Assembly (NCBI RefSeq): GCF_000715075.1 | Contig: NC_134082.1 | Span: 144,262,948-144,326,947 of the forward strand | Direction of reading: 5' to 3' | Length of the DNA stretch: 64,000 bases | Source: Nicotiana tabacum | Lineage: Eukaryota; Streptophyta; Magnoliopsida; Solanales; Solanaceae | Part shown: piece by piece, positions 22,541 through 33,858 of the stretch | Numbering within the stretch: position 1 is the first letter of the stretch | Layout of the letters: the number at the start of each line of letters is the position of its first letter | Notes under the pieces: generated by a model | What the model was told of the DNA's origin: nothing | The model's database searches: none | The model's input: only the letters and a program-made list of their open reading frames with translations | Translations under genes and position numbers: made by a program

Positions 22541-23415
22541 GCGATGCCAGAGTTGCCGAGGTTGGAGTGGAAGGGTTCCTCAATTAGTACATCTAGTCGG
22601 ATTATTTCTTTTCTGAAGGCTCGACATATGGTCGAGAAGGTTTATTTGGCTTATCTAGCTTATGTTCGGGACACCACCACAGAGTCTCTGAAGATTGATT
22701 CAGTTATAGTAGTCCGGGAGTTCATCGATGTGTTTCCTTCTGACCTTCCAAGCATGCCACCAGATCGTGATATTAATTTCTGTATGGATTTGGCTCCAGT
22801 TACCCAACCTATATCTATCCCACCGTACTGTATGACTCCGAGAGAGTTGAAGAAGTTGAAGGAGCAGCTTGAGGAGTTGTTAGCGAAGGGGTTACTGAGA
22901 CCGAGTGTGTTTTGTGAAGAAGAAGGATGGGAATATGCAGATGTGCATTTATTACCTCCAATTGAACAAGGTTCCCTCAAGAACAAGTACCCGTTGCCAT
23001 GCATTGATGATTAGTTTGACCAGTTGCACGGTTCTAGGGTGTTCTCTAAGATCGACTTGAGATCAGGCTATCATCAACTAAAGATTCGGGACTCAGATGT
23101 CCCAAAGACTGCTTTCTATACTAGATATGACCATTGTGATTTTCTGGTAATGTCTTTCAGCTTGACTAATGCCCCAGCGACATTTATGGACTTGATGAAC
23201 AGGGTGTTCAGGCCTTACATTGATTCCTTTATTGTTGTCTTCACTGATGACATCTTGTTCTACTCACGTATCCTGGGGAGCACGAGCAACATTTGAGAGT
23301 AGTGCTTCAGACATTGCGAGAGCAGAAGTTGTCTGCTAAGTTCTCCAAGTGTGAGTTTTGGCTAGAGTCAGTAGCATTCTTGGGACATATTGTATCAGGA
23401 GAGGGTATTAAGGTG
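22541..23415 (+). pseudogene. Reverse transcriptase of element A, first part
   Basis: Frame 22517-23014 gives VVREFIDVFPSDLPSMPPDR and ISIPPYCMTPRELKKLKEQL. The block that should read SPWGAPVLFVKKKDG is damaged. Then [40 protein letters not shown] and [12 protein letters not shown] follow, so the YxDD loop is FTDD. A frameshift near 23275 and a stop follow, then [20 protein letters not shown]. At 23415 the gene is cut by a solo LTR and resumes at 24803 (IKV / [11 protein letters not shown]). Confidence 0.85.
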
Positions 23416-24802
23416 TGATGATGTCCAAATCCACTACTAAAAAGTAAATGGACACGGTCGCATGCAATATATTTTATCCAACTATGAGTCGGGGTCGAAT
23501 CCCACAAAGAATAATATGTAGGCGATTAGGAATGTAAGAGAATTATCACTTGTTATGCAATGCCAAACACTTAGAATTGGTTTTTGAAAATATTTCTATA
23601 TAAAAGCAAAAATGTAAACTAATCTAGAAAGCAAGTAAAATAATCAATGGCTACAAGTATGAATGCAAATGGAATTACACTCAAGTAACGATCCAATGTA
23701 TTTCACGATTTTACAAATATGGGCGAGTTTATGTTAATTAGCCACAGATAATAATTCTTAATTAGCTTCTTCCGAAGACTAACAAGACTTCCTAATTGAA
23801 TTATTCCTAACCCAATTAAGAGATTAAGAACACCCAGAATGGATACAAGTAGTTCAATCCTATCCCTAGGTAGAATCTATAAAATGAGGGTTAAAGCCTC
23901 AAGTTCTTGTTAATTAATCTTTTCCAACCCCAAATTATCTTTTTCAAAATTAATTCGGAGTTAATGGGCGAGTCCTAGAGTTAGCTAATCCCTTTGGAAA
24001 CATTAAACAACAAGAATAATTAAAGTAACAATAACTCACTTGATAAAAGGATAAAAATCATTCAATACATAAGCACATCAAGGTATTTAATCCACACTTT
24101 AAACATGAATATTTCCATAAACAAGATTCAAGTGTTGAATAAAATACTACACACTTAGATATACAATACAAAGTAAGGAAATGAAGAAAGCAACATACAT
24201 GGGTAAGAAATTCTCAACCAAAAGCTTCAAATCTTCAAGACCAAAGTGTGTGTGCAAAGCCCTAGCTTCCAACCTTGTTCTCTCAAGCCCTAAGAACTGA
24301 AAATATGCCAAAGATTAGCCAAAGATCTGCTAGGGTGTGTATTAAATGGCTTGGGGGACGACTGCGTGAAATTCCAGAACTGCCCAGGATTTACTCAATG
24401 CGTTCGCAACAGTTAAACCACGATCGTAGAGAATAAATTCTCCCAGTTATGCGATCGCATAAGGCCTTCTGCGTTCACACAGGTCTGTTGACCAGCCGCT
24501 AACCAGGTTTCCTTCTTTGCATTCACACCTATTCACCCGCGTTTGCAGTGGTTTACTATTGTTGACTGATGCGATCGCATACAGTTTACCTGCTATCCCA
24601 TAGTGTAATCGCTGGCAATGGTCGCTTTTTCCATTTTAGCTCCTTTTTGAATTGTTTCACTTGGTTTCTTCACCATTACTTCTAAATCACATACAACCTG
24701 TAAAATAGAAGTAAATGACATCAAATACACAATTTTATCATTCAAACATAGCAAAAGTATAGGTTTAAAGACAATATAAGTTGGTAAAATACCAACTTAT
24801 CA
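23416..24802 (-). repeat. Solo LTR of the E family
   Basis: Begins TGATGATGTCC and ends CTTATCA, 1387 bp, the same length and order as the E 3' LTR at 1084-2470. Flanked by the TSD AGGTG (23411-23415 and 24803-24807); removing it with one TSD restores the RT reading. No internal sequence is left, so two LTRs have recombined to one. The hairpin cluster near 24400-24600 has diverged from TTCGCG to GCGATCGCA-type strings. Confidence 0.93.
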
Positions 24803-25524
24803 AGGTGGATCCCAATAAGATTGAGGCAGTTCAGAGTTGGCCACGTCTTACTTTAGTGACTGAGATCGGGAGTTTCCTAGGGTTAGCAGGTTATTATCAC
24901 CGATTTGTGTAGGGATTTTCATCCATTGCAACGCCTTTGACTAGATTGACCTAGAAGGGTGCTCCTTTCTGTTGGTCCGATGATTGTGAGGCGAGCTTTC
25001 AGAAGCTCAAGACAACCTGGACTACCGCACTGGTTCTAGTGCTGCCTTTTGGTTTGGGGATGTATACGGTGTATTGCAATGCTTCACACATTGGCTTGGG
25101 TTATGTATTGATGCAAGAGGGGTGAGTTATTGCATATGCTTCACGTCAGCTAAAGATTCATGAGAAGAATTACCCTATGCATGACCTAGAGTTAGTCGCG
25201 ATTGTTCATGCTCTTAATATATGGATGAATTATCTATGTAGGGTGTTATGTGAGGTTTATACTGATCATCGCAGCTTATAGCATTTGTTCAAGCAGAGGG
25301 ATATCAATTTAAGGCAGCGTAGATGGCTTGAGTTACTGAAGGATTATGACATCACCATTCTTTATCATCCGGGCAAGGTAAATATGGTCGTGGATGCCTT
25401 AAGCAGGAAAGCAGAGAGTATGGGTAGCTTGGCATTCATTTCAGCAGAGGAGAGGCCACTAGATTTGGACATTCAGTCCTTGGCTAACAGACTTGTGAGG
25501 TTGGATATTTCAGATCCCAGCTGA
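24803..25524 (+). pseudogene. RT end and RNase H of element A
   Basis: Reads [37 protein letters not shown], then the RNase H part with MYTVYCNASHIGLGYVLMQE, a TGA stop shared with element [34 protein letters not shown] and VYTDHRSL. It ends in the tether LLKDYDITILYHPGKVNMVV and DALSRKAESM. Stops at LTQ (TAG), EG*V and SL*H break it. Confidence 0.82.
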
Positions 25525-26852
25525 TTCTTTGTGTGTGTTGTTGCCCAGCCTTCATTATTGGGACAGATCAAGGCTCGACAGTTCGATGATTCACATTTGG
25601 AAATTCTTAGAGAGACGGTACTACAGGGTAGTGCCAAGGAGGTTTCTATTGGCGAGGATGGTGTTCTGCGACTCCAGGGTTGCCTATGTGTTTCTAATAT
25701 CAATGGTTTGAGGGAGAGGATTCTAGATGAGGTGCACAGTTTACGGTATTTTATTCATCCAGGTGCTACGAAGATGTATCGTAACCTGAGACAGCATTAT
25801 TGGTGGCGGCAGATGAAGAAAGACATAGTTGAATATGTGGCTAGGTGCTTGAATTGCCAGCAGGTTAAGTATGAGCACCAGAGGCTAGGTGGCCTACTTT
25901 AGCAGATGCCTATACCTAAGTGGAAATGGGAGTGCATTACTATGGACTTCGTAGTTGGGTTGTCACGGACCTTGCTGAAGTTTGATACAGTTTTGTCATT
26001 GTCAACACGTTGGCCAAGTCGGCACACTTCATTCCGGTTGTGACTACCTATACTTCAGAGAGGTTGGCTTAGATTTATATTCGGGAGATAGTTCGGTTGC
26101 ACAGTGTGCCTGTTTCCATCATATCAGATAGAGGCCCTCAGTTCACTTCCCATTTTTGTAGAGACGTACAGAGTGAGTTGGGGAACCGTGTGGAGCTCAG
26201 CACAACATTTCACCCACAGACCGACGGGCAGTCGGAGCGGACAATTTAGATTTTTGAGGACATGCTTAAATTATGTGTGATTGACTTTGGAGGGCAGTGG
26301 GATTAGTTCTTGCCTCTGGCCGAGTTTGCTTACAATAACAGTTATCAGTCCGGCATCGAGATGGCTCCATTTGAGACTTTATATGGTCGGCGATGTCGTT
26401 TTCCTATTGGGTGGTTTGAGCCTGGTGAGGCTAAGTTATATGGAACAAATTTGGTGAAACATGCCTTGGAAAAGGTAAAGTTGATCCAGGAAAGACTTCA
26501 CACAGCACAATCCAGACAGAAGAGTTACGCGGATCAGAAAGCATAGGAAATATCCATCATGGTCGACGAGAAAGTTCTCTTGAAAGTCTTGCCGATGAAG
26601 GGTGTTATGAGATTTGGAAAGAAGGAAAGTTGAGCCCCAAGTTTATAGGCCCATTTGAGGTGTTGAGGCGAGTTGGGGAGATTGCTTATGAGCTCGCTTT
26701 ACCCCCAGCCTATCGGGAGTTCATCCATTTTTTCACGTGTCTATGCTCTGGAGGTACCACACCGACTTGTCACATGTGTTAGACTTCAACACTATTTAGC
26801 TAGATGAGAGCTTGGGTTATGAGGAGGAGTCAATTGCTATTGTTGATAGACA
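25525..26852 (+). pseudogene. Integrase of element A (chromodomain lost)
   Basis: Frame 25531-25902 holds the zinc-binding part, HSLRYFIHPGATKMYRNLRQ then CLNCQQVKYEHQR. The core follows with stops: ITMDFVVGLSRTL (Asp), ISDRGPQFTSHF (Asp) and FHPQTDGQSER (Glu), so the three acidic residues are still readable. TAG stops at about 26070, 26249 and 26308 stand where relatives have CAG or TGG. After LPLAEFAYNNSYQSGIEMAP the C-terminal part runs to about GYEEESIAIVDRQD, where the deletion that removed the chromodomain and most of the 3' LTR begins. Confidence 0.82.
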
Positions 26853-26959
26853 GGATTGTTTAATAAAATAAATGAGAACTCACTAGTTGATCAGTGTTGG
26901 CTTGCCTAACAATGGTGTTGGGCGCCATCACGACCTATAATGGAATTTGGGTCGTGATA
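26853..26959 (+). repeat. 3' LTR remnant of element A (107 bp)
   Basis: Matches 20313-20419, the last 107 bases of the 5' LTR, with the end GTGATA in place of GTGACA. The TSD TTGAT follows at 26960. The missing sequence is the chromodomain, PPT and about 2.57 kb of LTR. Confidence 0.92.
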
Positions 26960-26964
26960 TTGAT

Positions 26965-27135
26965 CAAGTGCCAAGGAAGGATTTTCGGCTTCAACCTCCA
27001 AGGAATATTCTTGACTATCATTCACTTTCGAGGCTTTTTGGACATCTAAAGCTTCAAGCATTTCTTCCATTTTTGAGTTCAACCTTTCAAGCGCCAAGTC
27101 ATTTTGGAGGCTATTTTCCAAAAGCTCTTCCAAGA
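26965..27135 (-). pseudogene. E ORF, first visible part
   Basis: Minus-strand reading EELLENSLQNDLALERLNSK, MEEMLEALDVQKASKVNDSQ and AENPSLALDQ, then in frame into 17737 when element A is removed. The spacing suggests a coiled coil. The upstream part is cut off by element C at 27136 and should lie beyond the right edge of the window. Function not recognised. Confidence 0.5.
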
Positions 27136-29778
27136 TGTAACAACTCGGCCGGTCGTTTTGAGAATTTATGCCCCAATCCCCTATTAACTGCTTTCCCCAT
27201 GTTTATTTCTGCTATTGTGATTTGCCAGGAAGATTTGTTTTGAGTTTCAGAGTGTTTTGGGATAATTAATCCCTAAGTGAGAGTTTAAGCTTTAGAATTT
27301 GGACCGTAGTCGGAGCAGTGTGAAGACGGCTCCGGAATGGAATTATGTCGATTTTGTTAGCTCCGTTAGGTGATTTCGGGCTTAGGAGCATATCCGAATT
27401 GTGTTTTAGAGGTCCGTAGCTCATTTAAGCTTGAAATACCGAAAGTTGAATTTTTGGAGTTTTCGGATCGATAGTGAAATTTTGATATCATGGTCGGAAT
27501 CCGATTCCGGAAGTTCGAATAGGTCCGTAGTGTTAAATATGACGTGTGAGTAAAATTTAGGGTAAATCGGACCTGGTTTGGTTGGTTTCGGCATCGGTTG
27601 TAGAATTCTTGAGAGTTCAAGTTCATTAGGTTTGGATTGGAGGGTGATTCGTGGTTCTAGCGTTGTTTGATGTGATTTGAGGGTTTGAATGAGTTCGTAT
27701 GATGTTTTAGGATTGGTTGGTATGTTTGATTGATGTCCCGAGGGCCTCGGGTGAGTTTCGGATGCTTAACGAAATTGAATTTGGACTTAGGAAAATATCT
27801 AATGTGCTAAACCTGTTGGTTTCGCACCTGCAGGGTTTGGACCGCAGGTGCGGCACCGCAAAAGCAGTTTGGTGACCGCAAATGCGGTCTGAGGCTTTGA
27901 GATCAATTATCACAGATGCATCTCAAGGATCGCAAAAGCGGAACCGCATCTGCGAGGAGAGGAGCGCGGATGCAGAATCTGGAGATTTAATGAATTTCCG
28001 TAGGTGCGGTGCCCGAGCTACAGAAGCAGGTCCGCAGGTGCGGTTGAACCTTCGCATAAAGCGAAAACCGCTGGTTGGGCAGAAAAGAGTGAAATCGAGG
28101 GTTTGAGGTCATAACTTCAAAAAATAGATTTAGAGCTCGGTGGAAGGCAATATTTTGAGAGATTTTGAAGGAGAACTATTGGGTAATTAATTCTAACTCT
28201 AATTTGGTTCTAATACATTAGTCTATCTCATCTAATTAAGGAATTTGAGGGTAGAAGTTTGGAAATGGGGGAAAAAGTTTCCTAATGGAAAATCTGAGTT
28301 TTGAATAAGAATTTGACGTCGGATTGGCTTAACTTTTGTACGGGTGAACTCGTGAGTGAATGAGTGTTTTAAATTGGTAACTTTTGCCTGATTCCGAGAC
28401 GTGGGCCCAGAGAGGATTTTTGGGCATTTTCCTATTTTCTCGTTCGAGCTTTAAATTCATTAGTTAAATTAGTTGCTTGTAGTTTTATTTATGTTATGTA
28501 ATTGATTTGATTAGATTTGGGCCACTCGGAGTTGGATAATCGTGGAAAGTGCATGTTATCGGATTGATTTTGAGCTGGTTCGAGGTAAGTGGCTTGCCTA
28601 ACCTTGTATGGGGGTAATCCCCTTAGAATTTTGGTACTGTTGTTATATAAATGCCGTTTACGTGAGGTGGCGAGTGCGTACACGTGCTAATTACTGAAAA
28701 ACCTTATTTTATTAGATAAGTATCTATGTTTTCTCCTTTAATTGAGCAATACTAGTATGTAAAACCTCTTGTTTAGCTTAGGAAAGCATGCTTATGTGAT
28801 TTAACTATTTTATCTGCTTTAACTGCTTACTTGGATTCTGTGCAGCATGTTTAGAGTAGAAATTTCCTATTTTCTCGATACGAACTTGAATAACATTGTA
28901 AATTTCTTTCTTGAGACTGTTGTGTATTTACTTTGGGACTACGGGACGTTATTCCGGGAGATCCCCCTGCATGTTTACCTTGGGACTACGGATCGGTATT
29001 TCGGGAGATTCCCCTGCACATTTATATTTCGGACTACGAGACGGAATCCCGGGAGATCCCCTTGTATTGGATATTTACTTTGGGACTACGGATCGGTATT
29101 TCGGGAGATTCCCCTGCACATTTAGGATTTGGACTACGGGACGGTATCTCGGGAGATCCTTTGCACATTTACGTTTGGGACTACAGGACGTTATCCTGAG
29201 AAATCCCCTGTTGCTATCTCTGTGTACTAAGTTATTTCTTTCTGTGATTTCATCTTTATTGACTGTCAGTATTTTAATTATACTGTCACCTTCATACTAG
29301 TATCCTTGTTATTTATATATATATAACCAGTAGGGCCCTGACCTTCCTCGTCACTACTCGACCGAGGTTAGGCTTGACACTTACTGGGTACCACTATGGG
29401 GTATTCATGCCCTTTCCTGCACATGTTTTTCGTGTGCAGATCCAGGTTTTTATGCTCAACCATACTATCTGTGAGGAGAGGCGATTCTGAGACTTCGAGG
29501 TATATCTACCGCGTCCGCAGACTTAGAAGTCCCTCTCTGTTCTCCCTTCAGTTATAGACATCTTGTATTTTCCTTTGTTTAGACTTCTAGAGTTAGTACA
29601 CTATGTACTTCTTTAGCTTGTGATTCGTGAGATTCCGAGTTTTGGGAGTGTTATATTCAGTCAAGAGTGTTACTATTGTATATGCCGAGCGACATCTTAA
29701 ACTCTTTTGATATATTTGCCTATTTGTTTGCTAGTTTCGTATCTTTAGTTCAATTTCCGCAATGTGTTAGGCTTACCT
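27136..29778 (+). repeat. 5' LTR of element C, main part
   Basis: Begins TGTAACAACTCGGCCGG directly after E sequence (expected TSD CAAGA, 27131-27135; the partner is off-window). Cut at 29778 by the CACTA element; the last 59 bases of the LTR are at 58243-58301. It contains a GC-rich cluster of CCGCAGGTGCGG repeats (27820-28060) and a tandem array (28925-29215). It is related to fragment D. I see no gene. Confidence 0.87.
28925..29215 (+). repeat. Tandem array in C LTR, about six units
   Basis: Units of roughly 45-60 bp built on GGGACTACGG, a CGGTATTTCGGGAGAT-like core and CCCCTGCACATTTA. Overlapping frames give repeats such as GLRIGISGDSPAHL in all three readings, which marks the 129-residue frame at 28911-29300 as repeat-derived. 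Confidence 0.85.
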
Positions 29779-31135
29779 CACTACAACAAAAAAAGTCTTT
29801 AGCGACAATAAATATAATTGCCGCTAAAATATTTACTAGCAATTAAACATCAGCCGTTGTATCCAGCGACGACAAAGGCTTTACCGGCTATTGCACTAAG
29901 TGCTGGAAAGACCCCAATCATCACCGGTAAAGGTTCATAAGTTTTAGCGGCTATATGACGGGCAGTTAAAATGGCTAAAACCCTTACAGAATATTCTAGG
30001 CCATACATTTAGCAACCTTTGTTATTGTCGGTAAAGATCTATTTTAGTGCTAGTAAAAGAGAACCTTTTTAGTGGTAATTGTAATGGTTGGAAAAAGTGG
30101 ATTTATAGCAATTCTCTTTATTACCAGTAAAATTTAAGTGTTTTGCCATCATTTCTGTTGCCCACTATGCACAATTTACATTTAATAATAATAATAAGCA
30201 TAACACATTTCATTAAATCCACGATATACAAAAACAATTACTAATCCATAATTTCAAGTGTCAATAATACAGGAAAAGAGTAAACTATTTGAATCCAATA
30301 GCTAGTATAATTTTGCATCTAATAATTATTGTTATAAAATAGCTATAAAACTACAATAAACATCATATAAAAATTTCTCAAACTCTTAATCAGAATGATT
30401 TCTTCCATACGCCAAATTATCGAATGTCATAATGCTTGACCTAAAATGATAAAACAAAGAGAATATAAACATGATTAGGTATAGAATATAATCCTGTTAT
30501 TGGGTTAGACAACCTTTAGCAGAATATTTCAAAAAATGCATATAAAGGAATATATAAAGAACATATGATCAACAACTTTCTTGATATGTACATATTACGA
30601 ATTATATTAGTATCTTGTAGCTTATATCCCGAAAAACCTTGAACTAGAAGAACTACCACTAGATAATTCCATGAGAAAATATTTAACTTTAATTTTCATA
30701 TGTAACTTCCACAACTTTTTCAAGCAGGTTGATGCAGATTTTTGTACTAAGGTTTTAAATCTTTACTGTGGCTAGTAGTGAACAATTTTCTCACAATGGC
30801 ATAACTAGAGTTAACGGTGTAACTAAGTTGAATTGGTGTAGCACCAAATTTATCCACCCATTCTATCAGTAAAGGAATAACAACATTAAATATATTATTC
30901 ACATCCCTTAGATAGAACATGTTTATCAAATCAATATTCAAAAACAAATAAAGCAGTAAGGCATTAGTAGCAATTGAAGACAATATTATACTGTATGATT
31001 CTTTTTTTTCTCAATCAGCTTTTTATTCTATGATTCTTCTTTGTACTAATGCTCTTATAACTTGTCTGTTGGCTCTATTCAATTGACTCCGCCTATCCTA
31101 CCACTCATTGTTTTAAAAAAAAAATAGTTGATACA
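29779..31135. other. CACTA left arm
   Basis: The first 350 bases hold subterminal motifs (GCCGCTAAAA, ACCGGCTATTG, CACCGGTAAAGG, TTTAGCGGCTA) in both orientations. The remainder is AT-rich. A 78-residue minus-strand frame at 30747-30983 (with VDKFGATPIQLSYTVNSSYA) has no known motif; it may be a piece of captured or transposase sequence or chance. Confidence 0.6.
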
Positions 31136-31591
31136 TATAACGACCTAATCGGTCGTTTTGCTTTCTAAAATACCGTTCCCTTAAATAAGACTTTTCATAC
31201 ATATTTTTACTGATTTATAAATTGCGGGAATGGTTGATTTGGGTTTGGAAGAGTTCGGGTTAAAATCAGAATACTTGGTTCCTTAAGTTGGTTTAAAAGG
31301 CCAAGTCTGACTTCGGTCAACATTTTTTGTAAACGACCTTATAATCGAGATTTGATGGTTCCAATAGATTCATATGATGATTTTGGATTTGAGCGTATAT
31401 TCGGATTGGGTTTTGGATGACCCGGGAGCGTTTTGTCACCTAATAGTGAAAGTTGGTTCTTCGAAGATTTTAGAAGTTCTTTAAATTTGGTTTGGAGCGG
31501 GTTTTGGTGATATCGATGTCCAAATAGAATTCTGAGATCGGAAATATTTCAGTCATGCCTTCTAAGACTTGCACATAAAATTTGGTATCAT
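31136..31591 (+). repeat. 5' LTR of B, first part
   Basis: Starts TATAACGACCTAATCGG, matching the start of the 3' LTR and of element A with changes, and runs to the TSD ATCAT (31587-31591) of element G. The LTR resumes at 45950 with CCGAGTAGTATAAG. Confidence 0.87.
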
Positions 31592-33841
31592 TGTCATACC
31601 TCCTTTTTTCATCTACACCCCGTAAAAGGGTATAAATAAGGGAGTTTTTCCAATTAAAGGACAATTGAAATGAAATTTATTATAAAGATTCAGAGTCTCC
31701 ACTTGGGAGATTTATGGTATCCCAAGTCACCGGTTGAATCCCGAATCGAGGAAAATATGACTCTGTTTAACAGTCCGCGAACTAGAAATCCGAGTAAGGA
31801 ATTCTATTAACCCGAAAAAAAGTGTTAGGCATTCCCGAGTTCCGTGGTTCTAGAACGGTCGCTCAACTGTTATAATTGGCTTAATTATCTGAATTTAGAA
31901 CATTTTGAACCTATGTGCAAATTTAATCTTTTAACAGCTTTTAACTTATTTAAAGAATTAATTCAAGGTCATTTAAAATATATCGCAAGCCACACCACAT
32001 GAAATGCACCCGTGGTTCACGACACGCTCTATTTAACCCTGTTGGAAATTAGAACCGGGTCACATGAAATGCACCCCCGGATTTTAACAACTGCTGTGAT
32101 AATTATAAATTTAACGCACCTAAAGCAAACTACGATATTGTTAATGAATACTACAAAATTATTTATGGACTAATAAAAGAGAGCAACTACATGATATTAA
32201 CAGGCCTAGCATGCGCCTAACGAATTCCAAATAAACAGATCTTGACTTATGTACAACTCGAATCATGGTCACCTAGCATTTTTGCTTAAAAATTCAAAAA
32301 CCCAACCATATTCAATACTTCAACCCAGGAAATCAACGACATGCACACACTTAGGCAGACTCAATTCCAACAACAAAAGAATCACCTTGCTCTTGGCCAT
32401 CAAATTCAAATAACATGTATTAAACCAAACCAAAGTGCAAATAACAATCAACTGAATAAATACGACAAACGAGTACTATTAAAGCATTCCACAACGAACA
32501 AAGCAACGAAAATTGTTTACTCGGACAATTGACCAAGCAAAAACATGACAAACATGACACAATAATATGTTGTGAAGTTAAATAGTAGCAGAGAAATAGA
32601 AGCAGACCTTAATTATCTCAGAAAAAAACTTTGATCGTCAAAATAGGCTTCAGTCGGAAATAAAATTGGCCAAACAGGGAGTGCACCGGAATCTCGAACG
32701 ACCTCAACGGACAGTGACAACCTCAATATATGGCGCTGTACAGATCTCGCAAACAGACAACTCGAACGAACTTATGTCGAGACTACTGTTTCATCGATTT
32801 TTCGAACGCCACTCGTCATCTCCCTTTCACTCCTGCTGCTTTCACTGCTGCTGCCCTCCCGTTGCAGCTATGTGCGTGTGTGCTTGTTCCGGTAGCTTTG
32901 CTGAAGGGAGGTCATTGATGGAACTGGTGGACGTTGGTGATTGGTTTTGATTGGTCGTTGGGATGAGGGTCCTCGTCTGTGTGTTCCGGCGAGTTGCCGC
33001 TGGTAGGGAGACGGGGAGTGGAGGGTTGTTTTGGGGTGGGGTTTTGCTGGTCGAAGAAGAAAACGTTAGGGGGGCTGAAGACGATGACCTCAAAGGGGGG
33101 GGGGGGGTCTCGTGGGTGTCAGGGCTGCGCAACCTTTTTCTTTAGCTTTTTGTCCGTTCTTTTTGTTATTTTTTCTCGTTTTTTTCGTTTTCAGCCTTTC
33201 TTTTCGTTAATCCCCCCGTTCATTCTCTTCGTTCCTTTTGTTCTTTCCGTTCTCTTTTTCCTTCAATTTTTTAGCGTTTTGTTTCGTTCTTTTGTTATCG
33301 ATCAGGCGCAATTTTTTGTTCTGCTTTTTTGTCCATTTTCCGTTCTTTTCGTTCCTTTTTATTTTTATAGTCTAGGTTTTGGGTAGGGTTTTAGGTTAAG
33401 GGGTATGGGCTTAGGAATTATGGGCTTGGCAATTGTGGGTTATGTCCAAAATTAGGCCTAAAGATGGTTTGCTCGAGCCCAAGCTCTATTCTTTCGCTGC
33501 AAACGAGATTAAAAATACGGGCCCATTTATTAATTAATCCTACAATTCAAATAATTATTAAAATAAAACTAACCATTAAAACAAATCTATTTTTGGTATT
33601 TTCAAATATCATATTAAAATAAAAATACAATACTATTTTTGCATATATTTTTTAAAGATTTTTTTAGATTAAAAATGACTACAAAACATTAATGAACCTA
33701 TTTTTGTGATTTTTTAGTTTCTTGTTATAAAATAAAGTAAAGAGTCAAAATTACTTAAAATATCTATATTATGCCTAAATTAAATATTTACGCGCTAAAA
33801 TATGAAAAATCTTGGGGAGGGTCAAAAATCACATGTCTACA
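31592..33841 (-). repeat. 3' LTR of element G
   Basis: TGTCATACC...GTCTACA; very similar to 43692-45944, with scattered substitutions and a G-run length difference (G13 at 33095-33107 here). Frames in both LTRs (such as 32842-33132 and 32951-33145) derive from a GC-rich block and pyrimidine runs and are not taken as genes. A TATAAAAATA string on the minus strand near 33360-33372 is the likely U3 promoter copy. Confidence 0.9.
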
Positions 33842-33858
33842 GCTGGCCCTCTTTGACT
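33842..33858 (-). other. Polypurine tract of element G
   Basis: On the minus strand CAGTCAAAGAGGGCCAGC runs directly into the LTR start TGTAGACATG. The purine-rich AAAGAGGG core next to the 3' LTR fits a PPT. Confidence 0.7.

Larger units (their letters stand above)
17738..26959 (+). mobile_element. Ty3/Gypsy chromovirus A
   Basis: Plus-strand element in the E ORF with a perfect TSD, TTGAT, at 17733-17737 and 26960-26964. Removing it restores the E frame. It has a 2.7 kb 5' LTR, an initiator-Met PBS, and remnants of gag, protease, RT, RNase H and integrase in that order. The 3' end is abnormal: only 107 bp of LTR remain. A solo LTR of the E family lies inside its RT. Element B is a close relative and served as a guide for reading the domains. 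Del/Tekay type is the likely subgroup. Confidence 0.92.

Noticed and set aside
17337..27135. Two separate genes in E
   Set aside because: The pieces 26965-27135 and 17337-17737 join in frame across the TSD of element A, so they are one split ORF.
28847..29300. Repeat protein in the C LTR
   Set aside because: All three forward frames give similar repeats, because the DNA is a tandem array. No start context or domain supports a gene.
31615..31640. Plus-strand TATA box TATAAATA in the G LTR
   Set aside because: It occurs near the end of the LTR and points against the direction of the element, and the partner LTR has CATAAATA, so it is not kept.
32842..33386. Proteins encoded in the G LTRs
   Set aside because: Similar frames occur in the second LTR (44968-45488), but they rest on a GC-rich block, a G-run and T/C-rich stretches. 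Nothing shows coding selection.
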